Source: Salinimonas iocasae
Lineage (GTDB): Bacteria; Pseudomonadota; Gammaproteobacteria; Enterobacterales; Alteromonadaceae
Length of the DNA stretch: 64,000 nt
Direction of reading: 5' to 3'
Assembly (NCBI RefSeq): GCF_006228385.1
Contig: NZ_CP039853.1
Span: 186,001 to 250,000 of the forward strand
Under the pieces are notes generated by a model. It worked only from the letters and a program-made list of their open reading frames with translations, searched no databases and was not told the origin of the DNA. The position numbers and the translations under genes are program-made. Each line of letters opens with the position of its first letter. Position 1 is the stretch's first letter. Positions 8,351-18,355 of the stretch are shown here, piece after piece.

Positions 8351-10417
8351 ATGGCAGAATCATTCAAATACAACAACCAAAAAGGTACTGGAGGAGAACT
8401 GCATCAATCGCCAGAGAATGCAAAACAAATGATGACCACTGCTCAAGGTTGTCCTGTTAAAGATGATCAAAATTCTCTAAAAATTGGTAGTCGCGGCCCG
8501 ACACTTCTTGAAGATCATATCTTGCGGGAGAAAATATTTCATTTTGATCATGAACGGATACCTGAACGTGTTGTGCATGCACGGGGATATGGAGCACACG
8601 GCTATTTTGAAACATATGATGCCTATTCGGATTTAACTTGTGCTGACCTATTTCAAAGAAAAGGGGAACAAACGCCAGTTTTTGTTCGATTTTCAACAGT
8701 GGCAGGAAATATGGGCTCTCCTGATTTGGCACGCGATGTGCGCGGTTTTGCTGTAAAGTTTTATACCAAAGAAGGCAACTGGGATTTGGTTGGTAACAAT
8801 ATACCAGTCTTTTTCATTCAGGACGCAATGAAGTTTCCAGATCTAGTCCATGCTGCGAAACAAGAACCTGACCGCGGTTTCCCACAAGCGCAGACCGCCC
8901 ATGATAACTTTTGGGATTTCACCAGTCTAACTCCTGAATCTATTCATATGCTAATGTGGGCTATGTCAGACCGAGCTATTCCAAGATCTTTTCGGTTTAT
9001 GGAAGGGTTTGGAGTCCACACTTTTAAGTTCATAAATAGCTCAAATGAAGAAAAGTACGTGAAGTTTCACTGGAAACCAAAAAGTGGCCTTCAATCTGTA
9101 GTATGGAATGAAGCATTGAAAATTAACGGGGCAGACCCTGACTTTCACCGCCGAGACTTATGGAATGCAATTGACGCTGGCGATTATCCAGAATGGGAAT
9201 TAGGCGTTCAGGTGTTCGACCAAAGGTTTGCTGACAAATTTAAATTTGATGTGTTTGATTCAACTAAATTAATACCAGAGGAAGATGTCCCTGTTCAAAA
9301 AATAGGGAAGTTGGTTCTAAACAAAATGGTAGACAACTTTTTCGCTGAAACGGAACAGGTCGCATTCTGTACCCAAAATATTGTTCCGGGTATTGATTTT
9401 ACACCCGACCCACTATTACAGGGACGAAATTTTTCTTATCTAGATACACAGACAAAACGTCTTGGCGGTCCAAATTTTACTCACATCCCCATTAATGCCC
9501 CGCGATGCCCTATGCGACATTTTCAGCAAGATGGGCATATGGCGATGCACAATCCGAAGGGGCGGGTAAACTATGAACCCAATTCGTGGGATCGTGATGA
9601 AAATAACCCCAGAGCCTGTGCTACTAGAGGTTATCAAAGCAGTTCTCAACCTGTTGAAGGCGACAAACTAAGGTATCGCTCTAAGACTTTCGCTGATCAC
9701 TACAGCCAAGCAATTCAATTTTATAATAGTCAGACTCAAGTAGAACAAAGACATATTAAAGATGCATTTATTTTCGAATTGTCGAAGGTCCAAACACCAG
9801 CTATTAGAGAGCGAGTGGTATCGCATCTAATGAATGTTGATGAGTCTTTGGCCAAAGGTGTTGCCCAGGGCTTAGGGATACCCTCTTTACCAGAAAAGGC
9901 CGAGACTGCAATGCCGCCACAGACTGATCTAAAAATATCTGATGCTTTAAGTATTCAGAAAAATAATCCAAACTCGTTCAAGGGAAGAAAATTAGGTATT
10001 TTGTGCTGTGATAACGCCGATGATGAAGTTTTGAATCGAATAATTGAGGATCTTAGAAAAGAAGGCGCAATGTATGAAGTTGTCGCGCCTACGGTTTATG
10101 GTATTACTACCAAAGCTGGCAAACGTATCGACGGGCACCAACAAATTGATGGAGGTCCTTCTGTATTATATGACGCTGTAGCAGTGGTTCTTTCAGAAGA
10201 GCATGCGAAGAATGTTGTGAGTATTCCAGAAGCCAAAGACTTCGTGGCAGATGCACATATGCACAACAAATTTATTATTTACAATGAAGCAGCGATGCCA
10301 TTGATACGAGAAGCCAACCTTGAAGATAAAATGGATGCCGGTTATCTCTTAGTCGAATCTAGCCAAACCGCCCCGCTAATTAAGAAACTTCGCCCTTTAC
10401 GTTATTGGGAACGCTAG
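8351..10417 (+). CDS. katE: Large-subunit monofunctional catalase (HPII type)
   Basis: The 688-residue haem catalase disproportionates hydrogen peroxide in the cytoplasm. The N-terminal catalase core has the distal His76 ([12 protein letters not shown]), Asn149/Asn150 ([12 protein letters not shown]) and the proximal haem-ligand Tyr363 (NFSYLDTQ). The C-terminal ~150 residues form the DJ-1/PfpI-like domain found only in large-subunit catalases ([15 protein letters not shown]). It is a little shorter than E. coli HPII (753), mainly at the N-terminus. The ATG at 8351 has AGGAC upstream. It is preceded by ~240 bp of very AT-rich DNA and followed by a broken FAD-binding gene. Confidence 0.95.
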   Translation: MAESFKYNNQKGTGGELHQSPENAKQMMTTAQGCPVKDDQNSLKIGSRGPTLLEDHILREKIFHFDHERIPERVVHARGYGAHGYFETYDAYSDLTCADLFQRKGEQTPVFVRFSTVAGNMGSPDLARDVRGFAVKFYTKEGNWDLVGNNIPVFFIQDAMKFPDLVHAAKQEPDRGFPQAQTAHDNFWDFTSLTPESIHMLMWAMSDRAIPRSFRFMEGFGVHTFKFINSSNEEKYVKFHWKPKSGLQSVVWNEALKINGADPDFHRRDLWNAIDAGDYPEWELGVQVFDQRFADKFKFDVFDSTKLIPEEDVPVQKIGKLVLNKMVDNFFAETEQVAFCTQNIVPGIDFTPDPLLQGRNFSYLDTQTKRLGGPNFTHIPINAPRCPMRHFQQDGHMAMHNPKGRVNYEPNSWDRDENNPRACATRGYQSSSQPVEGDKLRYRSKTFADHYSQAIQFYNSQTQVEQRHIKDAFIFELSKVQTPAIRERVVSHLMNVDESLAKGVAQGLGIPSLPEKAETAMPPQTDLKISDALSIQKNNPNSFKGRKLGILCCDNADDEVLNRIIEDLRKEGAMYEVVAPTVYGITTKAGKRIDGHQQIDGGPSVLYDAVAVVLSEEHAKNVVSIPEAKDFVADAHMHNKFIIYNEAAMPLIREANLEDKMDAGYLLVESSQTAPLIKKLRPLRYWER

Positions 10418-10464
10418 TATAAGGGGGCCTTGCCTCCTCTCTTAATATTTCGAGAAAATTAAGT

Positions 10465-10857
10465 ATGCAACAGTCACCTCATATAGCTGTTGTTGGTAGT
10501 GGTCCTGCAACGGTATTTTTATTACTTTTCTATCCCAGCAAGGGGCTGAATCTTTATCGATTTCTATTTTTGAAAGCTCAGAAACTCCGGGTAAAGGAAC
10601 TCCTTTTCGAGAAGAAAACTGCTGCACCACACTACTTTCTAATTTAAGTATTGATGAAGTTCCCGAGCTACTCTTATCTTTCACAAAATGGTGTGAAAAT
10701 ACTTACATATCGCTTCCAGAACAACGAATCCCCGATATTTGATAGGGCAATATTTTCATTGGAACTTTGTTGTTCTAATTAAGCATTTTCCCAATGTTCA
10801 ATATTACATGAAGTATGAATTTCAACATGTTAAAAATTTTGGCGAGATCTATCATTT
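10465..10857 (+). pseudogene. FAD/NAD(P)-binding protein remnant, truncated by IS3
   Basis: The start MQQSPHIAVVGSGPAT is an FAD-binding GxGxxG fold matching the N-terminus of the gene at 17529. After a frameshift the match continues as SISIFESSETPGKGTPF and TTLLSNLSIDEVPELLL, equivalent to TVFEASDSPGRGFAF and CLLSNNTPDEIPVLTM there. After a stop and a further shift it goes on as GQYFHWNFVVLIKHF, until the IS terminal repeat at 10858. At least two shifts plus the truncation make it a pseudogene. It lies directly after katE. Confidence 0.8.
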
Positions 10858-10924
10858 TGTAGTGGCAGACTAAACCCGAACACCGTTTTAAGTGGTAGCA
10901 TTACACTTAATAACGAGGTGTTCA

Positions 10925-11233
10925 ATGAGAAGACAAAGACGGTCATTCAGTCCGGAATTTAAACATGATGCAGCCAGCCTGGTGCTCGATCAGGGGTATA
11001 GCGTTCCCGAAGCAAGTCGCGCTGTAGACGTTCATGAAAATACCCTGCGCAAATGGGTTCAGCAATTTGAGTCTGAACGCGGCGGTAGCACACCGAAGTC
11101 CAAAGCGCTGTCGCAAGAGCAGCAGCGTATTCAGGACCTGGAGGCTCGCGTGAACCGTCTGGAACGAGAAAAGACCATTCTAAAAAAGGCTACCGCACTC
11201 TTGATGTCCGACGACCTGAAGTCCACGCGCTGA
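10925..11233 (+). CDS. IS3 OrfA
   Basis: The 102-residue protein starts MRRQRRSFSPEFK at 10925, preceded by GAGG. It has an N-terminal helix-turn-helix (GYSVPEASRAVDVHENTLRKW) and a C-terminal coiled coil (ARVNRLEREKTILKKA). The A-rich slippery run within CTAAAAAAGGC lies near its end, for -1 frameshifting into orfB. The frame looks intact. Confidence 0.88.
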   Translation: MRRQRRSFSPEFKHDAASLVLDQGYSVPEASRAVDVHENTLRKWVQQFESERGGSTPKSKALSQEQQRIQDLEARVNRLEREKTILKKATALLMSDDLKSTR

Positions 11234-11241
11234 TAGACCGG

Positions 11242-12087
<846 letters not shown>

Positions 12088-12095
12088 CCACTACA

Positions 12096-12331
12096 AACTA
12101 GGTACGGTTACCGCTGTGTTTGGTGGCTTAATGCGTGATGTAGTCGCGCGAAAAGTTCCCTTGGTAATGCGTTGTGAGCTTTATGCCACCGCATGTATTG
12201 CAGGCGGTCTAGTTTTTGCTGGACTACTCCATATCAATACGTCGTACCCGTGGTGCGTAATTGCATCATTTACTAACACAGTATCATTGCGTCTATGCTC
12301 TTTTAAGTGGGGATGGCGAATCCTATTTTAG
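12096..12331 (+). pseudogene. TRIC/UPF0126 (YicG-like) membrane channel, 3' fragment
   Basis: Directly after the IS, the frame reads TVTAVFGGLMRDVVARKVPL and RCELYATACIAGGLV. This is the second repeat of the bacterial trimeric cation channel family (UPF0126), with its signature G-G-x-x-RDV and ELYA. The first half is missing, and a frame break ends the match at SFKWGWRIL. Clearly non-functional. Confidence 0.75.
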
Positions 12332-12639
12332 AGAAACATGGCTCTTAGCTTTTAACAATAAAATAGATATTCGCTAACTTTGGAAACCTTTTGACTTAAG
12401 TTTGCGCTATTGCACAAATCGCATCGCAGCTCAATAAATACTAATTTTTAAGTTGACAGCTACACTTAATTACCCGAAAACAATATATAAGGATATCCCA
12501 TTCCGGAGCCGAGTAAATGGGCATTATAAAGACTAACTCAGACCCATATCACTAATGCTTGAGGCTGAGAATTTCTGGATGTATATGCGTTTGAAGTTTT
12601 CCGGGAACCCCGACACCACCAATAGCTAGTCAATACGCA
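12332..12639. other. Non-coding gap
   Basis: No convincing gene is seen. The stretch joins the TRIC fragment to the 3' end of the leftward glycosyltransferase operon. I found no clear T-tailed hairpin to serve as that operon's terminator. Confidence 0.4.
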
Positions 12640-13473
12640 TTAATAAGGAGAAGTAGACAAGCACGCCTGCTTCTCTTTTGTTGTTGCATTGCGCATAAAG
12701 TTTACTTGCTCTTCATCGTAGCTAAATGCTACCAGCCCCATTTTCTCAAATGTTTTCAGCCAGCCATACATGGGGAAAAAACCGTGCTTTTGTTTAAACA
12801 AATTTGCATTTGCGCAGATATCTTCGGTGTAATTGACCGGTGGGCTATATTTCGTATGATACTGATGCAGTATATCGTCATCGATAAATATCAATGAAAT
12901 AGCGGCCGAATCGAAACGCCTCGCAAAGTCTGTGTCCTCTGCTCCATAACCGCAAAACGCTTCATCAAAGCCACCAACACGCCGAAATATGGTTTTCCTG
13001 ATGGCAAAAACCAGCGACCAGAAATGCTTATAACACACTGCCGTGTTACCCGGCAGCGCTTGCTGTTTAGGGTGCGCAACGCTCTTATCAAATAACCGCG
13101 CATAGTTGCCATGATTCGGCAAGTGTGAGAGGTACCTGGCTCTGGCTGAGACAACCACCTGAGCACTCAGCGCAGACAACAAAGTTTCAAACAAGGTTTG
13201 GCTGCAAATACAGTCTATATCTAAAAATACAACATTTTCCTGTGTAGCTGCGGCCATTCCCTTATTCCGCGCTTTTGCCAGAGGCAGCCCTTGTTCGCTC
13301 ATTTTAAGAACATTGATATGCAGATTTAGGTTCGAAGGAGCCTGCCAGGCTTCATCATCCATTTTAACTACAATAATTTCCTGCGGAATACGGGTGCTGT
13401 CAGATACTGCTTCCAACAGATTATTAAGTTGCTGATAGCGCCCCTTTACCAGAGTGACCAGAGAAAATGTCAT
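12640..13473 (-). CDS. Family 2 glycosyltransferase
   Basis: The 277-residue GT-A enzyme transfers a sugar from a nucleotide donor. It opens with the typical FSLVTLVKGRYQQLNNLLEAV nucleotide-binding strand-helix, has FLDIDC as metal-binding DxD, and carries GGFDEAFCGYGAEDTDFARR, which matches the acceptor/base ED motif of mannosyl-/galactosyl-type enzymes. No membrane segments are seen, so it should act on the cytoplasmic face. Its ATG complement (13473) overlaps the stop of the upstream gene by one base, placing it last in the five-enzyme operon. Donor and acceptor cannot be predicted. Confidence 0.85.
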   Translation of the reverse strand: MTFSLVTLVKGRYQQLNNLLEAVSDSTRIPQEIIVVKMDDEAWQAPSNLNLHINVLKMSEQGLPLAKARNKGMAAATQENVVFLDIDCICSQTLFETLLSALSAQVVVSARARYLSHLPNHGNYARLFDKSVAHPKQQALPGNTAVCYKHFWSLVFAIRKTIFRRVGGFDEAFCGYGAEDTDFARRFDSAAISLIFIDDDILHQYHTKYSPPVNYTEDICANANLFKQKHGFFPMYGWLKTFEKMGLVAFSYDEEQVNFMRNATTKEKQACLSTSPY

Positions 13474-14507
13474 TAGAGCGTTTCCGTAATTAGCTGTTTG
13501 AACTCAGCCGCGGCACTGGGGTTATGCAGTGGCTGAAGCGCTGGTGGGGGTGCGTTGATCGCGTCTTCGACCAGTTCAATAAGATGTTTACTGTTGTTAC
13601 CGGCCTGTTCGGGCAGGCAGTAGCGCCCTGCTCCTGCCTGCTGAATCATGATCGCTTTCGCCTCCTGTTCGCTATATGGACGCGGCTCGGGGATCAGAAT
13701 GAGCTTTTTATTCAAATAAACCAGCTCAGAAATCAGATTGTTACCGGCGCTGCAGATAACAATATTGCCGACAATTGCACTTCCTACATTATCGGTGGAA
13801 CCGAGTATGTGTATATTGTCGGAAAAGGGTACATCTTCAGGCCACTCCCCCACTACATTAACTGTAAATCCGTTTTGAGCAAGATGTTCGGATATAGCGC
13901 ATCGAAGTTTAGTATCGCCAACCAGTACAGTAATAACTCGTGGCTGTGTTACGTCAACACGTGCAGTCTGACCAAAAAAGCCGAGGTAGTGCGTTTTACT
14001 CAGATGGCCGTAATCCTTAAGCTCCAGAGACTGAGGGTATGGTGCATACAGCGATTCTGCGCACTCATAGGCAAAAACCTGTGTAGGATCCTGCCCGGTG
14101 TAACCGGAATGTCGCTGCATGACTACTTTTACCCCGCATTGTCTGGCGAGTATAGTAAGCTCGGCGGATACATCGCTGATAAATAAATCGATATTCTGAT
14201 TTACCAGCAATGTACAAAAGTACTGACTACGCGCTGCAGCTTCTTTATAAAAGCCTATACCTTCAAAGGCGCGGTCAAAAGTACGCTTTACAGAGGGAGA
14301 ATTTGACGGCCATTTGGATGGTAAGATGAAAACACGGCTATTGGGGAAGTGGGTATTCAGCGCTGATGCCATCGCGTCAGTACCCGCTAAAAAGCTTACC
14401 TTTGCGATTCGCTCTATTGCGGGTATTAACGTACACATCCGCTTAAGGTGCCCTGTGCCGTGGTGATGGACATAGACCAGTATGTGCTTATTCGGACACG
14501 CGTGCAT
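13473..14507 (-). CDS. GT-B glycosyltransferase (MurG/GT28-like)
   Basis: I start this 344-residue protein at the ATG complementary to 14505-14507 (MHACPNKHILVYVHHHGTGH). The longer frame upstream is arginine-rich and lies inside the preceding gene. GTGHLKRM is the N-terminal glycine-rich loop of MurG-like GT-B enzymes. The C-terminal half has the donor-site signature (VICSAGNNLISELVYLNKK, then LIPEPRPYSEQEAKA). It overlaps the upstream gene by 20 bases and the downstream gene by one, so translation is probably coupled. Likely a cytoplasmic or peripheral enzyme of a surface-glycan pathway. Confidence 0.8.
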   Translation of the reverse strand: MHACPNKHILVYVHHHGTGHLKRMCTLIPAIERIAKVSFLAGTDAMASALNTHFPNSRVFILPSKWPSNSPSVKRTFDRAFEGIGFYKEAAARSQYFCTLLVNQNIDLFISDVSAELTILARQCGVKVVMQRHSGYTGQDPTQVFAYECAESLYAPYPQSLELKDYGHLSKTHYLGFFGQTARVDVTQPRVITVLVGDTKLRCAISEHLAQNGFTVNVVGEWPEDVPFSDNIHILGSTDNVGSAIVGNIVICSAGNNLISELVYLNKKLILIPEPRPYSEQEAKAIMIQQAGAGRYCLPEQAGNNSKHLIELVEDAINAPPPALQPLHNPSAAAEFKQLITETL

Positions 14508-15531
14508 AAAGCGCCTCGTATCCGTCAACGGTGGAAGAAAAACTAAAACCCTGCGCGAACTGAAGTAATGCTGCCGCGTCGATTTCGCTGCAGTGCGCAA
14601 GTGCAGTGTTCCAGGTTTGCGGTGCATGTTTTTCTATGAGGAACACGCCTTTGTCATATCGTAATTCTTCCGGCACTGCTGTTTTGAACCCTATCACTGG
14701 TGTGCCACACGCCAGCGCTTCAAGCGACGCCAGACCAAATGGCTCTTCCCACAGAGATGTTGCTAATAAGGCGGTGGCTTGCTGATAAAGCGCCTTAAGT
14801 TCGCTGCTGTTAAGGTGCCCACAATAATGAATGTTCTCATCCAGCTCTCTTTCGATGTAGTGCTGATAATATTCTGTATCAGCACACGGGCCCGCAATCA
14901 TCAGTGGCTTTCCCAGAGCGCGGGCTATTGTAATCGCTTCATGGGCACCTTTTTCGTGACATAAGCGCCCGCACCAGAGCAAAAAGTCGCGCTTTCTATC
15001 CTGCTGCTGAGGACAAAAGTAGTTGGTATCCACGCCATTTGAAATAACATTGATACCGGGGCCTGTAACACCTTCCCACTGATCCTTGAGCCGACTGGAT
15101 ACGGCAACATAAATATCATCGCCACGCTGGCGATTAAGGGTATGCACTACTGATAATCGGGGCGTGGCCGGGGTGTGCAATGTAACGATGTTGCTACGCT
15201 CATGAAGACTCGCATACTCATAGATTGCATGATAATAACTATGATAATGAACAGCGTCATAATCGCCGGTGTCTATGAGGCCGAACTGCGCCGCCTGGTA
15301 CTGTTTTTGTCCCTCAGGCTCGCTGGTTATATCGTCACACATGCGCACAGCCGACTCAGACAGCGATACGGTATTGAAAAGATTTGTTTCATCCGCCGCT
15401 TTGCAAATCACATCCACGCTGTGCCCCCGACGTACCAGCGCGTTTCCAAGCTGGACTACAAATGACTCGGTACCACCGGCAAACGGCGTTGTCAGATCTA
15501 CAACAGGACTGGTAACCAACAAAATATTCAT
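14488..15531 (-). CDS. Family 4 glycosyltransferase
   Basis: The 347-residue retaining GT-B enzyme starts at the ATG complementary to 15529-15531 (MNILLVTSPVVDL), which overlaps the stop of the previous gene in an ATGA arrangement. The N-terminal domain has PFAGGTESFV for acceptor binding. The C-terminal domain has WCGRLCHEKGAHEAI and the E-x7-E donor signature EEPFGLASLEALACGTPVI. It is paralogous to its neighbour at 15528-16547. Confidence 0.9.
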   Translation of the reverse strand: MNILLVTSPVVDLTTPFAGGTESFVVQLGNALVRRGHSVDVICKAADETNLFNTVSLSESAVRMCDDITSEPEGQKQYQAAQFGLIDTGDYDAVHYHSYYHAIYEYASLHERSNIVTLHTPATPRLSVVHTLNRQRGDDIYVAVSSRLKDQWEGVTGPGINVISNGVDTNYFCPQQQDRKRDFLLWCGRLCHEKGAHEAITIARALGKPLMIAGPCADTEYYQHYIERELDENIHYCGHLNSSELKALYQQATALLATSLWEEPFGLASLEALACGTPVIGFKTAVPEELRYDKGVFLIEKHAPQTWNTALAHCSEIDAAALLQFAQGFSFSSTVDGYEALYARVSE

Positions 15532-16547
15532 GCGATCGCTGCCAGTTTGTTCAGATAAGCATTGCACATTTTTGACAGTGGAAATAACGAGGCACGTTTT
15601 ATTATGTCTTCGTGAGGCACCAGTGCAGTGGCGTTCATTGCCTCTGCCAGACTGGTAACATTATTGCCTTTTGCCAGCGCGCCACCGCTAACGCTGACCA
15701 GTTCAGGGAACGCGCCACGATTGAATGCAGCTACCGGTGTACCTGTTGCCATGGATTCGACCGTCGACAAGCCAAACGGCTCGTCCCAGCGGGTGCCAAA
15801 TACCGCCATGCGTGCGCCGGCTAAAAGATCGCATACCTGGGGATGGTCCAGATGCCCGAGGTACTCAATGTCCTCTGACAATAACGGCGCTACTTTTTGC
15901 TTATAATAGTCCTGGTTAAAAACGGGCCCGGCTATTTTTAATCCGATACCGCTGGCGCGTGCAGCGTGAATAGCCAGATCGATACCTTTTGAAGGCGCGA
16001 TTCGTCCGTAAGTTACCGCGTAATTCCCCTGCTGTTTTTGTGTTGACCATGCAGATAAATCAATACCGTTGTGGATGACGCTGATATCATCATTAATAAA
16101 CGGTCGCCACATTTCCGCCACGCTGTAAGAGACCGCGTTATAGTGAACGTAGGGTGAGAATGAAGCCAGTTCAGCGCCCGCTTTTAATCGGGTATAAGGT
16201 GGTGTGTGAAGCGTTGTTAATAAGGGAAACTGGTTTTTACAGGCCCACACGGCAGGTATAGAACTTAGTGAGTTGTTATGGATAACATCGAAGCCCTGCC
16301 TCTGAATATCTTTCATGCACTTCAATATGAAGTCATTTTCAACAATATCCGGGTATTGCGCATAGGTGCTGTCATTAATAGCAAAAGTACGAAAATTGCC
16401 TTCCGTTTCACTATCCGGGTGTGCATAGAGCATTACATCACAATAACTGCCATAGTAAGCCATTAGCGATGCCACAAATGCCTCCAGGCCTCCGGCAAAC
16501 GGTTGTTTGATGGCAAAGCGCGGAGAGGCTAACACAGCAACTTTCAT
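15528..16547 (-). CDS. Family 4 glycosyltransferase
   Basis: The 339-residue GT4 enzyme has QPFAGGLEAFVASL near the N-terminus, TYGRIAPSKGIDLAI in the second Rossmann domain and DEPFGLSTVESMATGTPVAA as the E-x7-E signature. It shares layout and several blocks with the next gene downstream, suggesting an in-place duplication followed by divergence. It overlaps the upstream gene by four bases. Confidence 0.9.
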   Translation of the reverse strand: MKVAVLASPRFAIKQPFAGGLEAFVASLMAYYGSYCDVMLYAHPDSETEGNFRTFAINDSTYAQYPDIVENDFILKCMKDIQRQGFDVIHNNSLSSIPAVWACKNQFPLLTTLHTPPYTRLKAGAELASFSPYVHYNAVSYSVAEMWRPFINDDISVIHNGIDLSAWSTQKQQGNYAVTYGRIAPSKGIDLAIHAARASGIGLKIAGPVFNQDYYKQKVAPLLSEDIEYLGHLDHPQVCDLLAGARMAVFGTRWDEPFGLSTVESMATGTPVAAFNRGAFPELVSVSGGALAKGNNVTSLAEAMNATALVPHEDIIKRASLFPLSKMCNAYLNKLAAIA

Positions 16548-17140
16548 GATGTTGCCCCGGGTCGGCCATGGGGCACCTTTTCTAACACCGGAATATCGAT
16601 CATTTCCGGCTCAGCGATTTCGAAGGCTCTTCGTAATAAGTCCCAGTCGCCGCCCTCTTTGTCAGAAAATGGCAATAACGAAAGTAAAAACCGACGCTCG
16701 AAAATGACGGCTTCAAGGGGGTGCTGATACCCCGTTCCCCACTGTTTCTCACCATTAAATAAATGCGGCGTCACGGCGAATGTTTTTATATCGGCCTGGT
16801 CCAACATGCTGGCTAGCGCGCGTTCGTCAAACGTATCATCATCCGTTCTGAAGACCACATATCGGGTAGCTGCCAGATTACGAATCTGGTTATAGGCAGC
16901 GAAGCGGGAGTTGACGGTATGATTAATGTAACGCGCTGCACTGTTGACACTGTGCAAACTTTTTTCAAGCGGATTGGTATGTTTGTATTGTGCTGAGGAG
17001 TTATCAATAACCAGAGCAGGCTGACCGGTAAATGTATCGCTGAACGACTGAACATTTCTAAGCAGATTCTGGTTCATCTCGAACGTAACAAACAATGCAC
17101 CAATATCTGGTGTCGCGTGGGGGGAATTATTGCTGTTCAA
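16544..17140 (-). CDS. Short glycosyltransferase-like protein (GT-A fold)
   Basis: The 198-residue protein resembles a compact family 2 or galactosyltransferase-type enzyme. IGALFVTFEMNQNLLRNVQSF is the opening strand, FRTDDDTFDERAL the DxD-containing segment, and GGDWDLLRRAFEI a WxxED-like terminal motif. It is shorter than usual GT2 domains (~230-300), so it may need a partner. It overlaps genes on both sides of the operon. Confidence 0.65.
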   Translation of the reverse strand: MNSNNSPHATPDIGALFVTFEMNQNLLRNVQSFSDTFTGQPALVIDNSSAQYKHTNPLEKSLHSVNSAARYINHTVNSRFAAYNQIRNLAATRYVVFRTDDDTFDERALASMLDQADIKTFAVTPHLFNGEKQWGTGYQHPLEAVIFERRFLLSLLPFSDKEGGDWDLLRRAFEIAEPEMIDIPVLEKVPHGRPGATS

Positions 17141-17327
17141 AGTTGCGTATTATTCCAAGCAGCTGCTCGATACGAAGCTTTGCTCTTAAGCGTTCCGTAG
17201 CTTTCCATGATGGCAGTTGCTCCAGCATCTTTTCAGCGCGCCGCAACTCTTCATTTATCGAATTTGTGTGTAGGGGGTTCATTGTCAGTATCGTCCGGGT
17301 AGTTCGAAGTGCTTCATCAGCATTCAA
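17127..17327 (-). CDS. 66-aa hypothetical, first gene of the glycosyltransferase operon
   Basis: A TTG start (complement of 17325-17327) gives a 66-residue helical protein. An ATG at codon 16 (MNPLHTNSINEEL) is the alternative start. The C-terminal 40 residues (ELRRAEKMLEQLPSWKATER) look like an amphipathic helix pair. It overlaps the next gene by 14 bases in the style of the rest of the operon, which is the main reason to accept it. Confidence 0.45.
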   Translation of the reverse strand: MNADEALRTTRTILTMNPLHTNSINEELRRAEKMLEQLPSWKATERLRAKLRIEQLLGIIRNFEQQ

Positions 17328-17528
17328 CTTCTACGTCAAAATGATTAATTCACAAATCCTTAAAAAAAGGTTCACCACAAAAACCTGATTCATCCTTTTT
17401 TATGAAACATTTTGAAACCACCTTATTCATTAAAATAAGTTTCAATAAAAACTTAATAAACCTTTTAAAATTTCTGCGTAGTTATAAAAGGCATTCCACA
17501 AATTCAGCTTAATTCGGGAGCGAGTATA
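17328..17528. promoter_or_regulatory. Divergent intergenic region with AT-rich inverted repeat
   Basis: This 200-bp AT-rich region separates the leftward glycosyltransferase operon from the rightward FAD-binding gene, so promoters for both should lie here. An imperfect inverted repeat, GAAAC..CTTATT / AATAAGTTTC (17414-17443), could be an operator. The FAD gene is preceded by GGGAG at 17517-17521. Confidence 0.4.
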
Positions 17529-18277
17529 TTGTCTGCACGGCATACCCTGGCTATCGTAGGTGCAGGCCCTACTACGCTGATGTTTTTAAATGAATTACTA
17601 CAACTTGCTACCGTTTTACTTCGCGACCTGGACATTACCGTTTTCGAAGCGTCTGATTCCCCGGGGCGAGGCTTCGCCTTTGGGGATGACGCGATCCACC
17701 CTTGTTTATTGAGTAACAATACACCCGATGAGATCCCGGTACTGACCATGCCTTTTTCACAATGGTACAGACAGGAAAACCGTAAACCTGAAAAGGCTGA
17801 AGATGTACACAGTAACGTAGTTACCCGCGCCGCTATTGGTGCGTATTTTTCATTTAGCTATAAGATTATTTTTCAAAAGCTAATTGAGCGAGGTCTGGCT
17901 ATTCGTCATGAAAAGAATACCGTGGTGGAAAATCTAAAAAGATGCCCTCAAGGCATACAACTGTCTCTAAATTCGGGTAACAGTGAATATTTTGAAAAGG
18001 TATTTATTAATTATGGCAAGGAACGGTCCGGCGGAACACTTAACAATACTTTGCAACCCTACCCCGTAGCCCGATATGCGAACGCCTCATTAAAAACGTA
18101 TACCGTGATTGGCACATCACTGACAGGAATTGATTGTGTAACAGGTATTGCTCACACCCGTGGCGCGTTCACTTACCACAACAACAAACTGGTTTATAAT
18201 TCTCCGGAGGAATGGACAGTTAACCTTTTTTCCTCTCACGGCACGTTTCCCCGGATATGGTATTCGTCACACTATAA
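17529..18277 (+). pseudogene. FAD/NAD(P)-binding protein, 5' half (split by transposon)
   Basis: It starts with TTG (GGGAG upstream) and the FAD-binding motif AIVGAGPTTLMFLNEL, then ITVFEASDSPGRGFAFG and a second nucleotide-binding region YTVIGTSLTGIDCV. This matches the PF13454-type FAD-NAD(P)-binding proteins. Coding is interrupted at codon ~250 by the Tn3-family transposon. If the transposon and one TATAA copy are removed, the frame joins at 27268 without a shift (tat aaa gga ttt) to give 513 codons. The 5' fragment alone would end in transposon sequence at 18317. A decayed paralogue follows katE at 10465. Confidence 0.88.
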
Positions 18278-18352
18278 GGACCCGCGGGGGCATTTGAACG
18301 AGAACCTACGGTTTTGAACCCAGTGACCACGTCGAAACCGTAGGTTTCCGTC
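18278..18352. repeat. Left terminal inverted repeat of the chr transposon (75 bp)
   Basis: It pairs with 27188-27262 over its full length with only a few mismatches. The outer ~40 bp correspond to a normal Tn3-type end. An inner block (CGAAACCGTAGGTTTCC) is itself inverted relative to the outer AACCTACGGTTTTGAA, so each end could fold back on itself. Confidence 0.9.
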
Positions 18353-18355
18353 GAA

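Noticed and set aside
13524..14186. 220-codon plus-strand frame inside the glycosyltransferase operon
   Set aside because: It lies wholly opposite a well-supported GT-B gene and has the composition of an antisense frame.
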